The notes: generated by a model not told the origin, from the sequence alone. Counted from the first letter of the stretch, positions 51,517-62,124 are shown. The stretch is DNA of 64,000 nt from Pseudovibrio sp. JCM 19062 (GCA_001310715.1 BAXV01000002.1:1-64000), one strand, 5' to 3'. A program made the numbers and translations.

Positions 51517-51832
51517 AATCTCATCCTCGGCTAATCTGTTACATCATGGGTATACCCTAACGTGTAGATCAGACTGTTGCACTGGAACTTGGAGGCAAAG
51601 TTACGACGAGGTAAAACAGGACAGTTAGCCAATGACTAAGTCTCCCTCAACTTGCACAAGGCAAGCTGCAAACGCGAAGGCTTTTCATAGGACGAACGTC
51701 CACTGAGAGTGAAACCGTCCCCCATATTCTGACCAGCAAGTTTTGGCACCGAGCTACCTACCGGTACTCAGTGTAGGAAAGATACTCTATTTCAAGCTAC
51801 AACAGGTGGTAGGCGCTCCGGCTGAAAGGCGG
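51517..51832. other. Intergenic, nothing recognised
   Basis: About 320 bases between the GH16 gene and the acetyltransferase. No family-like open frame; probably the GH16 promoter. Confidence 0.5.
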
Positions 51833-51854
51833 GCCTGAGGAGCTAACCTCAGGC
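51833..51854 (-). terminator. Terminator overlapping the acetyltransferase stop
   Basis: GCCTGAGG, six-base loop, CCTCAGGC: perfect 8-bp stem, overlapping the stop codon at 51849. Confidence 0.6.
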
Positions 51855-52349
51855 AATCTCGTCGGCGAAGAATGGGAGGTGTTTGCGTAGGCGGATGTAT
51901 TTGATTTCGCATTGCATGGTTTTGTCGAACCGGGTGCCTCGTGCACGTCCTCGTATTTCATGTGGTGATACAGGCCCAAAGCTCGTTCGTTTTGCAGGAG
52001 GACCGAGATTTCGGCTGTGTGGTAGCCACGGGCGGCGATGCGGCGTTCGGCTTCTTCCACCAATGCGGTGCCCAGCCACTGCTTTCACAGTCGGGATCGA
52101 TCCAGAGATCTGTGATGAAGTTGTCTGCCTGTTCTGTTGCGATAAAGCCGAGCACGCGATCATCTTTGACCGCAACCACAATCTGATCCAGACAGGCGCT
52201 TGCAAAATCGGCAAAGGAGGCGGTGGTGATCGCCTCATGTGCGGACTGTGGCAGATGGGGCCGATGCCCCGTTTCCATGAGGCCAGACCGACCTCTCCGA
52301 TCTGAGGGATATCTTTTGAGCGAGCACTACGAATTGCAAAGGTCTTCAT
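51849..52349 (-). CDS. GNAT-family N-acetyltransferase (frameshifted)
   Basis: Acetyltransferase of the RimI-like type. N-terminus MKTFAIRSARSKDIPQIGEV. After a shift near 52255 come FADFASACLDQIVVAVKDDR and FITDLWIDPDC. After another near 52080, LVEEAERRIAARGYHTAEIS and LQNERALGLYHHMKYE; a last shift near 51950 gives the end at 51849 (HLPFFADEIA). The start overlaps the upstream synthetase stop (TAATG), so the two are coupled. Confidence 0.8.
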   Translation of the reverse strand: MKTFAIRSARSKDIPQIGEVGLASWKRGIGPICHSPHMRRSPPPPLPILQAPVWIRLWLRSKMIACSALSQQNRQTTSSQISGSIPTVKAVAGHRIGGRSRTPHRRPWLPHSRNLGPPAKRTSFGPVSPHEIRGRARGTRFDKTMQCEIKYIRLRKHLPFFADEIA

Positions 52350-53890
52350 TACAGTGATCCAGCCTCCTGTGGGCGTTTCAGCATCTCCCGCAGGTCCCGC
52401 TTCAGGATCTTGCCGTAGTTGTTCTTCGGCAACTCATCCATGGCGATGTACTGCTTTGGACGCTTGAAACGCGCGATGTTGTCAATGCACAGCTTGTCCA
52501 GCTCTGCGAATTCGACGGTCTTTCCATTCTCTGGTGAGATGATGGCCACCACCTCTTCGCCCCACTCCTCATGAAAGCGACCGACAACGGCGACTTCAGA
52601 TACATCCGGATGCAGCAGAAGGATTTCTTCCACTTCGCGAGGATAGATGTTGGACCCGCCCGAGATGATCATATCCTTGGAGCGGTCGTGCATGGTGAGG
52701 AAGCCATCGGCATCCAGCGCACCCATGTCGCCTGTTTTCAACCAGCCATCAATAATCGTGGAAGCCGTTGCTTCCTCATTGTTCCAGTAGCCAAGCATGA
52801 CCGCTGAGCCTGACACGACAATCTCCCCGATCTCACCAATGGCCAAGTCGTTCATGTCTTCTCCTACCACGCGCACGCGGGAGACGACTTGAGCTACCCC
52901 AACTGACTTCAATCTTTCTTGCCAGCGGGGGTGTTTTCTGTCGCAGACCTGCTCCCGGTTCAGGACGGTGATGCCCATGGGGCACTCGCCCTGCCCGTAG
53001 ATCTGCGCAAAACGGGGTCCGAGAACCTCGACGGCCTCAACGATATCGGCAAAGTACATGGGGCCGCCGGCGTAGATAATGGTGTCCAGCCCTTCGCCCG
53101 TTGCGCCATTGGCTTTTGCCTCTTCCACCAGCCTACGCACCATGGTGGGGGCGGCGAACATGGCGATCCGGCCAATTTTGGGGGCGAGCTCCAGAATTTC
53201 GGCAGCATCAAACCCGCCGGAAACCGGGCAGACATGCCTGCCGCCCGCAACAACATGCATGAAGCTGTAAATCCCGGCCCCGTGGGTCATGGGGGCTGCG
53301 TATAGTGTGGCGTCCTTATGGGTTGGCGTGCCAACGCCTGCATAATAGCCCAGCATCATGCTCTGGATGTTCTGCGAGGACATCATCACCTTTGGGGTGG
53401 CCCGTGGTGCCGGAGGTGTAAAACAGCCAGACCATGTCCTGCGCATCAATAGGCACCGGATTTGCCAGAGGCTTGGCCTCAAGCATCTGCGCGTAGACAT
53501 TCTGATCCACCGAGATGACCTTGGTTCTGGACTGGTCGATCTCCTTGATCAGGCCTTCGCCACATCGTCGGAAACAAAGACAACTGTGGCGCCCGCGTTT
53601 TCAATGATCCACGCGGCCTCTTTGGGGTGGAGTTTGGCGTTAATGGGGACGGCTGCAGCACCAGCCCACCAGATGCCGTAGCTGGCTTCCAGATATTCTG
53701 TCCGGTTCTTCATGAAGATGGCAACACGGTCGCCGCGGGCGATACCGAAGTCGGTCTGCAATGACCCTGCAATGGCTGCGGAGCGTGCGCCGAACTGCCC
53801 GTAGGTTGCCACAAGTTGTGTGCCATGAAAGAGCGCGGGTGCATCAGGTGTTATCCTGGATGTCCGAGCCAGCCACTCTGCCAGATTCAT
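52349..53890 (-). CDS. Acyl-CoA synthetase (AMP-forming; two frameshifts)
   Basis: Acid-activating ligase, ~513 residues. AMP signature LFYTSGTTGHPK near residue 165, adenine-binding YGQGECPMGI, hinge DGWLKTGDMGALDADGF, and the acylation-domain Lys in KNNYGKILKRDLREML. Frames change near 53570 and 53390. Start ATG 53890 (MNLAEWLARTSRITPDAPAL). Typical for medium-chain or aryl acids; substrate unknown. Upstream partner of the coupled acetyltransferase. Confidence 0.9.
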
Positions 53891-54220
53891 TCAGTCTCCC
53901 CCCTGAAGTCAGACTGCCTCTCCTCAAAAGCAATCTTGCAGCCTTCCCGCTCCCCGCGGGTTGTATTGACGATACCGCACTTTCCGCTCAGGTCTTTGTA
54001 CTCGCGTATGAGCGTTGTGGTGTCGGGCTGAGTTCGGCTACTTCAACTCAAACCCCAAGCGTTAAATACTATAGTTTTTTGCAAGTCTGGGTATAGGCCT
54101 CTTGTTTAACGCAGACTAGAAGTTTACGTTGCGTCTATCTGTAGTTTTAAAATTCTTCTACCTGTGAGTACCCCAGTTCATATCAGATCTTTAAGCCTGA
54201 TTTATACGAGGACCGTTGTG
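53891..54220. other. Divergent intergenic region
   Basis: 330 bases between the acyl-CoA synthetase and the membrane protein; presumably two promoters. No palindrome or gene recognised. Confidence 0.45.
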
Positions 54221-54928
54221 ATGAACCTTCAAAAAGCTGGAGGAGTAGCTTCTTTTATTGCTGCTGCCACCTACATTGTCGGCTTTGCTCTCCTATCAAC
54301 TTTTCTAGCCGATGCAGGGTTCGGAGAAGACGGCGATGATGTGAATATGTTTGCGTTTGAGATCTCCAATCAGGGTCTTATGTATTTGTGGAACTTCATT
54401 ATCTACATCGTCAACGCAGTGTTTTTGGTGGTGCTGGTGGTAGCGCTGCACGACCGGCTTAAAGGTGCAACACCGGCCCTTTCTCAGATTGCAGCGGCGT
54501 TCGGGTTGATTTGGGCGGGGCTTGTGCTGGCGAGCGGGATGCTTGCCAATATTTCTCTGGCTGAAGTTTCCGCGCTTTACGAACTGGATCAGGACAGTGC
54601 GCAGACGATGTGGGCAACACTAAGCAACGTACAGGAAGGCATTGGCGGCGGCAACGAGATCACCGGCGGGCTTTGGATCCTACTGCTGAGCTGGGCAGGA
54701 TTGCGCGGCGCCAGCCTCTCCAAAGCACTTTGCTGGCTGGGTGTCGTTATCGGACTGGCAGGCATTGCATCAACCATTCCAGGCATGAGCGACCCAGGCG
54801 GCATCGTCTTCGGCCTTGGGTTTATTCTCTGGTTCATCTGGACAGGCGTATACCTGCTCAGACACGGCGAAGCTCAGCTTGAGCAGGTCAGGGTTGCTTT
54901 GGTGATGGCACCACGCGACAGCCTCTAG
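54221..54928 (+). CDS. Six-helix membrane protein of unknown function
   Basis: 235-residue integral membrane protein from ATG 54221 (GAGGACC upstream). Helices include VASFIAAATYIVGFALLSTF, LWNFIIYIVNAVFLVVLVVA, AAAFGLIWAGLVLASGML, WILLLSWAGLRGASLSKALC and IVFGLGFILWFIWTGVYLL. The pattern resembles DUF4386-type proteins. Frame intact. No enzyme motif; monocistronic. Confidence 0.65.
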   Translation: MNLQKAGGVASFIAAATYIVGFALLSTFLADAGFGEDGDDVNMFAFEISNQGLMYLWNFIIYIVNAVFLVVLVVALHDRLKGATPALSQIAAAFGLIWAGLVLASGMLANISLAEVSALYELDQDSAQTMWATLSNVQEGIGGGNEITGGLWILLLSWAGLRGASLSKALCWLGVVIGLAGIASTIPGMSDPGGIVFGLGFILWFIWTGVYLLRHGEAQLEQVRVALVMAPRDSL

Positions 54929-54989
54929 GCGTCTTGATCAACGAAGAAACGCAAGCATCACACACAAACACAGGTCTGTGTTGTGTGAA

Positions 54990-55077
54990 TGACTGTAATT
55001 TTCAGGAGAAAATGGCTGGGGTGGTAGGATTCTCAGCCGCCTCACCATCACCTAATAAGCCTTTGAAATTACAGTCA
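54990..55077. repeat. 12-bp inverted repeats around the tRNA fragment
   Basis: TGACTGTAATTT at 54990-55001 and AAATTACAGTCA at 55066-55077 are exact inverted copies, enclosing the tRNA-Gln 3' end. They may be integrase arm sites or a hairpin. Confidence 0.7.
55013..55032 (-). other. tRNA-Gln 3'-end fragment, candidate attachment site
   Basis: On the minus strand GAATCCTACCACCCCAGCCA: T-loop end, T-stem 3' strand CCTAC, acceptor 3' strand CACCCCA, discriminator G, CCA. The acceptor pairs with the TGGGGTG typical of tRNA-Gln 5' ends. No T-arm 5' strand or earlier tRNA part is present, so this is a displaced 3' end as left by tRNA-targeting integrases. The island side would be toward higher coordinates. 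Confidence 0.6.
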
Positions 55078-55469
55078 CTTAAACTCAGAAACATTTCTTG
55101 TACTACACCCATGTGGTACATTATGCAATACAGAAATCTGCTAGGTATGTGAGGTAGAATGCGAAGATCATTGTAAGAAGTAGCCTGCTGGAGACCCAAA
55201 TATCGAAAGCAGGCGGGCTACATCAGCTCATCTCTAATCAAGCAGTTGACCTTTAGTTCGATAGATATGCAGATGTATGACCGGGAGGTACACGATACTC
55301 CGATTGACAGTTGGTATCTGATCTGACAGCGTGCCGCCGAAAATGGAAACTGTCAGATCAAGCGTGAACCTTTGAAGTTCAAGCATTTCTAAGTGCAGCC
55401 TTTTACTCGAGTTTCTGAGCTCGCGCGTCCCAGAGTCCATAGCCAACATCAAATACAGTAATTTGATTA

Positions 55470-56277
55470 GGAGCTGTTTACATACTTCGGAACCATAGTC
55501 TGACAGCAGCGATGTGTAAGAAACCCAAGTGGCTACAAGCGGTTTTGTCATAGCGAGTGGCAACCCGTCTTGCTGTTTTCTGCTTGTTGAAGCACCGCTC
55601 AACTTGTTTTCTCAACACGTAGATGAAGCTATCAATTTCTATAGAGGTCTTACGGTTCCGACGTCCGGGGATTACTGATGTTCCACCATTAGTTTGCAAT
55701 CTTCACGAATACGATCTGCATCATAACCCCGATCAGCGGTCAAGACCTTTGCAGTAGATCCCTCCCGATCATAAAGGAGATCATAGCCTTGATAGTCGAA
55801 GACTTCACCGCCAGAGATCTCGAGGCGTATCGGCAACTCCGCAATATTGGAGATCAGATGGACTTTCGTCGTAAAACGACCTTTTGAACGGCCAAAACCC
55901 TGTTTATGAGTCCCCCTTTTGCACCCTCAGCCTGCTGGTGAGCACGGATGATAGTGCTATCAATCATATGAACACTCGTTGGAACAGAACTGCTATCGTT
56001 GAGTACTGACAGGATCAATTCCCAAAGGCCTGCCTGGCTCCAGCGGCGGAACTGCTGATAAACACTGATCCACTTACCAAACTCTTCGGGTAAGTCGCGC
56101 CATTGTGCACCGAGTTCTGGAAATCCAGAGTATCCTGTCAAGGACACGGCGGTGATCCTTCGATTTTCGACCGCCCCATCCCTATATTGCACTCACGAAC
56201 GGCTCAAAGAAGGCCCATTAAAAACTACCTTGAAACACAATTCACTGCGTTCGTGAAACCTGTTTGTAAACAGCTCC
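55470..56277 (-). mobile_element. IS5-family (IS427-type) insertion sequence, 808 bp
   Basis: Terminal inverted repeats GGAGCTGTTTACA and TGTAAACAGCTCC, flanked on both sides by TA, the short target duplication usual for this group. Both ends are intact. It encodes one transposase in several frames (see next entry). Inserted close to the tRNA fragment. Confidence 0.88.
55478..56192 (-). CDS. IS5-family transposase (frameshifted)
   Basis: DDE transposase. N-terminal part GAQWRDLPEEFGKWISVYQQ (preceded in another frame by DHRRVLDRILWISRT), then VHMIDSTIIRAHQQAEGAKG with the first catalytic Asp, ADRGYDADRIRED with the second, and the C-terminal VERCFNKQKTARRVATRYDK. IS427-group transposases normally need a programmed frameshift; here there are at least three frame changes (near 56120, 55900, 55690), some likely artefacts. 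Confidence 0.85.
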
Positions 56278-56358
56278 TAGGTAGAATCCTATCACAAACT
56301 GGAGTAAGTTATTGGGGCACGTCACGCTGATAACACTCGACTATTTTTAAGACAAGCT

Positions 56359-57652
56359 TTAAACTACAACTTTCAAGTCGTCGTTACGGGATAAATCCTC
56401 GCCTGCGATGATGCGTTTTTCTGGCAAAATGAACGGTTCTCCAAATTTATTATCCCACTCAATGGAAGGATAATGACTAGTACCGCTTCCCGTATAGAAG
56501 GTTAGTTCTTCAACCAACAACCCGTTTTTTGTTTGGCAAAGGTCAACTCTTACATGTGGGAATGGTTTTGACAGCGTTTTGCATATGGAAACCATTTCGT
56601 CGAAGTTATCTGGCTTTTTAATGGGGAGGTCTGAATTTCCGACGCCGATAGTGAGGGGTAACAAATTCCAGTCCATATCGTAATAGTTGCGGTAGGTTCT
56701 TTGCCCCGGAGCGCTATCATTAATAACTGAAAAGTATGCCGGAAGCCCATTAAAGCAGAAAAACCTATACTCATTTATTTTATCGGCAACGAATTCTTCC
56801 GCTATAATTTTGGGTTTTATGTTTTTATAGCCCCAATCAAATGTGTGATAGTAAACATTCTCCCAAGGTTGTATCCAGTTGTTCAGTTTAAACCTTACTT
56901 GGTCGAGGTTCAGTTTTGACTTGTCTTTCACAATCAAGATATGGCGGCTTCCGCTGCCCCAGTTTGACTTTAATACAAACTGTTGTGGCAGCTTATCGAA
57001 GTCAATTTCTCTCGCATTATCCCATACGCCCAGCAAAGGAACGACACTATCATAACCAATTATGTCCCCAACATGCTCTTTAAAGAGATACTTGTCGATG
57101 CACTTTGTAATTAGGTCATCTTGATAGTAGAGTTTGTACCAGTTTGTCTTTTCATTGAAAGACTTTGGACTATCAATATTCGGGAAGTACCCCAATGCTC
57201 TCATGCACTGCTTTTCGATAAACCACTTTTTTTTGCTCTATCGAAAATTCCTTGTCCACCATATAAGTGAACATTCGCAGCTGATCGTAGAACGGCGGAC
57301 GTTTTGGGAAAGTAGCTACTCGTTTTTCTATGGCACTCAGTCTACTTTCTAGTTGTTTTGCCGGACTATTTGTTAAATCACTGAAGTGATCTATCCTTGA
57401 TAATTCGCTGTCAACTTCGCCGCTAATTCCACCAAGTACGGCAATAATATTATCGACTTTGGACTGCAAGGTTTCAATTTCCGCATTCGAAGCCTTGATT
57501 GGATCAAGGGTTAACTTTTTTTAATGCGTTAATTCGATTGTTTAATCTTGCTATTTCAGCTTGATATTGGGAATTTGCAGAAAATAATTTACCAAAAATA
57601 CTCAATTGTGCCTCTAAGTTAGATTTAGTAATTTTTATAGGTTAATATCCAT
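56359..57652 (-). CDS. Coiled-coil + TupA-like ATP-grasp protein (frameshifts at A/T runs)
   Basis: About 430 residues, strikingly AT-rich against its neighbours. N-terminal ~150 residues form a predicted coiled coil (QYQAEIARLNNRINALKK, EIETLQSKVDNIIAVLGG, KQLESRLSAIEKRVA). The C-terminal ~290 residues match the TupA-like ATP-grasp family: FNEKTNWYKLYYQDDLITKC, QFVLKSNWGSGSRHILI, IAEEFVADKINEYRFFCFNG, HVRVDLCQTKNGLLVEELTF. Such proteins sit in capsule or teichuronopeptide clusters and form amide-like linkages. Frames shift at A-runs near 57228 (8, should be 7), 57520 (7, should be 6) and near 57637. Start taken at 57652 (MDIN). Acquired DNA. Confidence 0.75.
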
Positions 57653-57702
57653 TAAAATTACAAATGATATTTGCTGCCCCCCCCTATTATTTGAAGAGTT
57701 TG

Positions 57703-58377
57703 GCAATAGAGCTATGCTAATATTTTTAATTTTGGTACGGGCGTGACCTGATCCCCGATTTCCCTCCACGTTTTGTGATTTTCCATTGTTTGTATTCAAG
57801 CCTCATGCGACTCTCATTTCCAGCGCTATCTGCTCTGCAAACTCGGCTGGGGTTATAGGTTGTCCAAAGACGAATGTGGTCTTTGAATGTTGTCGTCGTG
57901 TTTCCAAGCCTCAATTTTGGCCCTGGCTTAGCGCAGTGATGAGAACAGCGTCTCATTCAAACACTCACCTCGAAAGCTGCCGTTAAAACCTGCGACATAA
58001 GCATTTTGCATGGACTTTTCTGGTGCAATGTAATGCCAGTTGATGTTTGTATCCTGACAGAACCTCAACACCGCAGAACTGGTCATTTCTGTGCCATTGT
58101 CCAAGACTATTGTTGTTGGTAACCCCGCTTTGCAATTGTGGCTTCGACTTCGTGCACAAGACGCGCTCCTGAGATGGAAATGTCGGGAACAGAGCCAGAC
58201 ACTCACGACTATACTCATCGACGACAGCCGTAAATCTAAACGCCTGCCATTTGTGAATGCATCACTGACAAAGTCGAGACTCCAACGCTTATTGGCTCTT
58301 GACGGCACGACAATGAGCCTGCGAGCTTTAAGCCCACGTTTACGACCACCAAATTTGCGCAATTGCAGCCCTTCGTC
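57703..58377 (-). pseudogene. IS3-family transposase remnant (OrfB)
   Basis: Broken integrase-core transposase: [39 protein letters not shown] and [20 protein letters not shown] contain the first two Asp of the DDE triad and the third Glu. It has no N-terminus, and its C-terminal part is frame-shifted (TPAEFAEQIALEMRV). Its distal end near 57703-57780 matches a second copy of an IS3 3' end. Confidence 0.75.
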
Positions 58378-58415
58378 TCAATACTGTGCGTCGTCATATG
58401 AAGTTGACAATAGAG

Positions 58416-58582
58416 CTATGCCACCATTTCTAGTTTTATTGCGGGCGTAATGCCACCGATGGCTATGTGGGGCCGATCGTTGTTGTATGTCCAGAGCCAG
58501 TTTGTGGCTTCTGCTTCTGCTTCTGCCTGTTCGATATTTTCAAAGCATCTCTGATCAAGCTCATTTAATGGATTTGAGCAAC
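58416..58582 (-). pseudogene. Second IS3-family transposase C-terminal remnant
   Basis: About 55 codons reading DQRCFENIEQAEAEAEATNW, WTYNNDRPHIAIGGITP and IKLEMVA with a stop: the extreme C-terminus of an IS3 OrfB of a different subgroup from the previous remnant. The last ~45 bases (CAATAGAGCTATGC region) recur at 57705-57747. Confidence 0.7.
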
Positions 58583-58632
58583 CTATTTACCAAATCCATT
58601 TGTACAACAACGCCCTGTATCCGGCCCTCCAG

Positions 58633-59559
58633 TTATTCATCCTCGAATATGGCGATGGTGGTTTCACCACCTTCCATCTGCATGGCGCGATACATACCCC
58701 GCGTATTGAAGCGCAGTACCGGAGGGCCTTCCCGCCTACGGCAACAACACCGCCGCGCCCTTCGATGGAGGGAAGTTCCAGCATTACTTTTTGCTCAACA
58801 GCTTCTGGTAGAGAGCGGCCAGCATATTCCATCAGCGCTCCGATATCGCGGCATACAGTCATGCGCATGAAGCTTCACCGCGTCCTGTAGCTGATACCGC
58901 GCAGCTCTTGTCATTTGCGTAAGTTCCAGCACCGATGACCGAGGAATCACTGATCCGTCCCGGTTTCTTATTATTAAGACCGCCTGTCGAGGTCGCCGCT
59001 GCCAGTGAGCCACTAGAGTCTCTCGCCACCGCACCAACCGTGCCATACTTCTTGCCGTCATGATCGAGCGTAACCACAGAGGAATTGCGAGTTGCGTTGA
59101 ACTGCGCCCGACGCATCTCGGTTTCAAAATAAGCGGAGCTGATAAGTTCAATCCCCGCCTTCGCCGCATACCGCTCTGCCCCGTCTCCTGCAAAAACCAC
59201 ATGCTGGGAGTTTTCCAGAATATGCCGTGCCAAAGAAATGGGGTTGCGAATGTGGGAAACGTTCATCACGCTGCCGGCCATCAGGTCCGATCCACGCATT
59301 ATTGCCGCTTCCAGTTCAAAGGTACCATCTGAGGTTAGTACGCTGCCGTGGCCTGCGTTGAAACAGGGGTTATCTTCAAGGCTTTGCACCGTAGCCTCTA
59401 CGGCATCAAGCTGGAGCCCCATCTGCCAATATACTCTTGCCCGCTGCCAGAGCCTCACCAAGGCCAGCGCGAACGGCCCGTTCACGGGCATCATCCATTA
59501 GCTCGCGACGCAATACTCCGCTCCGCATGAAGCGCGATGGCCCATCCATTATTTTTCAT
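58633..59559 (-). CDS. iaaA: Isoaspartyl peptidase/L-asparaginase, plant type (IaaA; frameshifted)
   Basis: Ntn-hydrolase that self-cleaves before a Thr and hydrolyses isoaspartyl dipeptides and asparagine. Nucleophile Thr in KKYGTVGAVARD; other motifs are ALDAVEATVQSLEDNPCFNAGHGSV, split by frames, then MRGSDLMAGSVMNV, DSSVIGAGTYAND and ATGRGEAFMR. The C-terminus reads LRFNTRGMYRAMQMEGG to a stop at 58633. Start ATG 59559 (MKNNGWAIAL). Frame changes near 59450-59530, 58890 and 58730. Last gene of the importer operon, as in enterobacterial iaaA-gsi loci. Confidence 0.88.
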
Positions 59560-59578
59560 TTTTTTTCTCCAGTAATTC

Positions 59579-61236
59579 CTAAACAAGAACGCTTGTTTCG
59601 CCGGTTGTATTGCGCAGAATGCCCCGCGCTTTAATCGCGTCTAGGCGCGGAATTGCCGCAAGTAGCTCGCGCGTATAGGGCTCCTGCGGATGTTTATAAA
59701 TTTGCGCTGTCGGACCATGCTCCACAATGCGACCTTCCTTCATTACAACAACCCTGTCCGAGATCTGCTCAACCACGCCCAGATCATGAGTAACCATAAC
59801 TATTGTCAGGCCCAAGGTAGATTTCAGCTCTTCAAGCAATTCCAGGACTTGCGCTTGAATAGAAACGTCCAGCGCCGACGTGGGCTCGTCACAGATAAGA
59901 ATTTCGGGTTTCAAGACCAACGCACGCGCAATCGCTACACGTTGCCGCTGTCCCCCTGACATCTGATTTGGGAAAGCATGAAGGAACCTTGCAGTAAGCC
60001 CCGTTCGTTCCATGACAGTACGTACTTGCTCTTCCCGCTGCTCCGGCGTGCCGACTCGATGAATATCAAGGGGACGGCGAATAATTTCCCTAACCGAGCG
60101 GCGTGGATTTAGCGAACTGTACGGGTCTTGGAAAATCGGTTGCACAAGTCGAGCGCGCTCGGCTACCGGCAAGTCGTTTATTTCAACGCTATTATAACGA
60201 ATGCGTCCCTGATCGGGCTCAAGAAGCCCAAGCATTAACTTGGAGAGAGTTGACTTGCCAGAACCGCTTTCTCCGACGATGGCCAGCGTTTCGCCCTTGC
60301 ACACCTCAAGGGAGATATTCTGCACCGCCTTCACTTGATGGTTACCGCGCAGCAAACCTTTGCGAACACTGAAGGTTTTGCTTACGCCCTCAACACTGAT
60401 GTAACTCGAAGTTCCGATTTCTACCGCTTGCCGTGTTACCGGATGGATGATGCTGTCGAGCAGACTGGTCGTATATTCGTGCTGCGGACTAGACAGAACG
60501 TTTTGGGTCTCTCCCGCTTCGACCACATCGCCTTTCAGCATCACCAGCACCTTATCTGTATATTCGGCAATCACACCGAAATCGTGTGAGATGAGGATCA
60601 TGCAATGCCGAGGCGCTTTTGCAGGTCTTTAAGCAGACCGAGGATTTGCGCTTGGATGGTCACATCAAGCGCGGTTGTCGGCTCATCTGCAATCAGCAGC
60701 TCCGGCTCGTTCATCAAGGCAGCTGCGATCATCAGACGCTGACGTTGCCCGCCGGAAAACTGATGCGGATACTGGTTGAAGCGAGCCTCGGGGTCGGGGA
60801 ATCCGACCGCCTGCATCAATTCCAGCGCCCGCTCTCTTGCCTGTTTCTTGCTGCCACCATGCAGCTGCATGGTCTCCATAAGCTGGCGCCCGACGGGATA
60901 AACCGGATTAAGCGAGGTCATTGGCTCTTGGAAAATCATGCCGATCTTCCGGCCACGAATGTCCCGCGCCATAATCTTGTCTGATAATCCAATCAGGTTT
61001 TGGCCGCACAGATCCAGACGGTCGACACTCCAACTGGCTGTCTTGGCAGAAGCCCCATAATGGAGTGGGCAGTCATGGACTTGCCTGATCCGCTCTCGCC
61101 GACAATTCCCAGTGTTTCGCCGCAGAAGATCCAGATCTAGACCTTTGACGGCAGTGAGCACACCTGACGGAATTGGAAGCTCTACCTTCAGGTTGCAAAT
61201 GCTTAATACCGGAGTAGCTGAATTTTGTAGACTCAT
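59579..61236 (-). CDS. gsiA: Duplicated peptide ABC-transporter ATPase, GsiA-like (frameshifted)
   Basis: Two nucleotide-binding domains in one chain (~550 residues), like GsiA or fused DppD-DppF. NBD1: Walker A broken by shifts near 61090, then [31 protein letters not shown] and [14 protein letters not shown]; a shift near 60600 leads to [12 protein letters not shown]2: [56 protein letters not shown] and [11 protein letters not shown]. The ATG at 61236 overlaps the permease stop (TAATG). Energises peptide or glutathione import. Confidence 0.9.
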
Positions 61237-62120
61237 TAGTTGCGACCCTCCGGCTCGGTAATATCGCGCAGGGCATCGCCCATCAGATTGGTGGCGATCA
61301 CCAGAATGAACAGCGCTACGCCGGGAATGGTAACCAGCCAAGGCTGAAAGAAGATAGAGTTTTTGCCTTCCGCGATCATCAAACCCCAAGAGGGCATAGG
61401 CGAGGGAATGCCCACGCCGAGAAAGCTCAAGGAAGCTTCCGCCAGGATGGCGCCACCAACTTCAAAGGTAAACACCACGAAAATGCTGCTTAAAAGATTG
61501 GGCAGAATGTCGTGCCAGATCGTTGCCCACGTCCCTGCCCCCAAGGCTTTTGATGCGGTTACATATTCCAGTTGTCGGATGCGCTGCGTGGCCGCACGCG
61601 TGATAATCAGGTAAAGCCCCCAGTGCAAAAAGCCGATAACCATGATTACCGTGGGAACTGACGGACCAAGCAGGAATACCAGCGCCATAGCAGTGAGCAA
61701 TCCGGGAAGAGCAAGCTGGCAGGACAACAGGAAGCTGATGACCTGGTCCACGCGCCCGCCGTAATATCCGGCCATAACTCCCAGTGTTACACCGATCACG
61801 CAGCCGAGCGAGGCCGCCAGGAATCCAACGACAAGCGAAATGCGTGCGCCATAAAGGAGCCTTGCCAAGTAGTCGCGGCCCAAATGGTCTGTGCCCAAGG
61901 GGTGATCCCAGCTGCCTCCGGCCCAAACAGGCAATGCAAGACGGTTCGTGAGCTCCTGACTGGCATAGTCATATGGCGTAATCAGCGGGGCGAAAATGGC
62001 CGCCAGCGCAATAATTCCGATGACAATTGCCCCGTAAATGAAGCCTTTATGCTTACCAGCTTTTGCCCGCATGGCCTGACGTGGAGTAAGGCCCGCGATT
62101 TCTAAATCGGTTACAGTCAT
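61236..62120 (-). CDS. gsiD: Peptide ABC-transporter permease, GsiD/DppC-like
   Basis: Inner-membrane permease, 294 residues, BPD-transporter fold. N-terminal cytoplasmic segment, then an OppC-type loop (LGTDHLGRDYLARLLYGARI) and the EAA motif YVTASKALGAGTWATIWHDI. Start ATG 62120 (MTVTDLEIAGL), four bases after the preceding stop; the longer upstream frame overlaps gsiC. Intact. Its end overlaps the ATPase start. Confidence 0.92.
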   Translation of the reverse strand: MTVTDLEIAGLTPRQAMRAKAGKHKGFIYGAIVIGIIALAAIFAPLITPYDYASQELTNRLALPVWAGGSWDHPLGTDHLGRDYLARLLYGARISLVVGFLAASLGCVIGVTLGVMAGYYGGRVDQVISFLLSCQLALPGLLTAMALVFLLGPSVPTVIMVIGFLHWGLYLIITRAATQRIRQLEYVTASKALGAGTWATIWHDILPNLLSSIFVVFTFEVGGAILAEASLSFLGVGIPSPMPSWGLMIAEGKNSIFFQPWLVTIPGVALFILVIATNLMGDALRDITEPEGRN

Positions 62121-62124
62121 TTTC

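Larger units (their letters stand above)
54929..55469. other. Intergenic region with tRNA-Gln 3' end (island junction)
   Basis: 540 bases before the insertion element. It contains the tRNA fragment and inverted repeats described separately. The rest, 55080-55469, has no recognised gene. Confidence 0.5.

Noticed and set aside
54940..55080. A complete tRNA gene
   Set aside because: Only the last 20 bases of a tRNA-Gln are present; no T-arm 5' strand, anticodon or D arm upstream.
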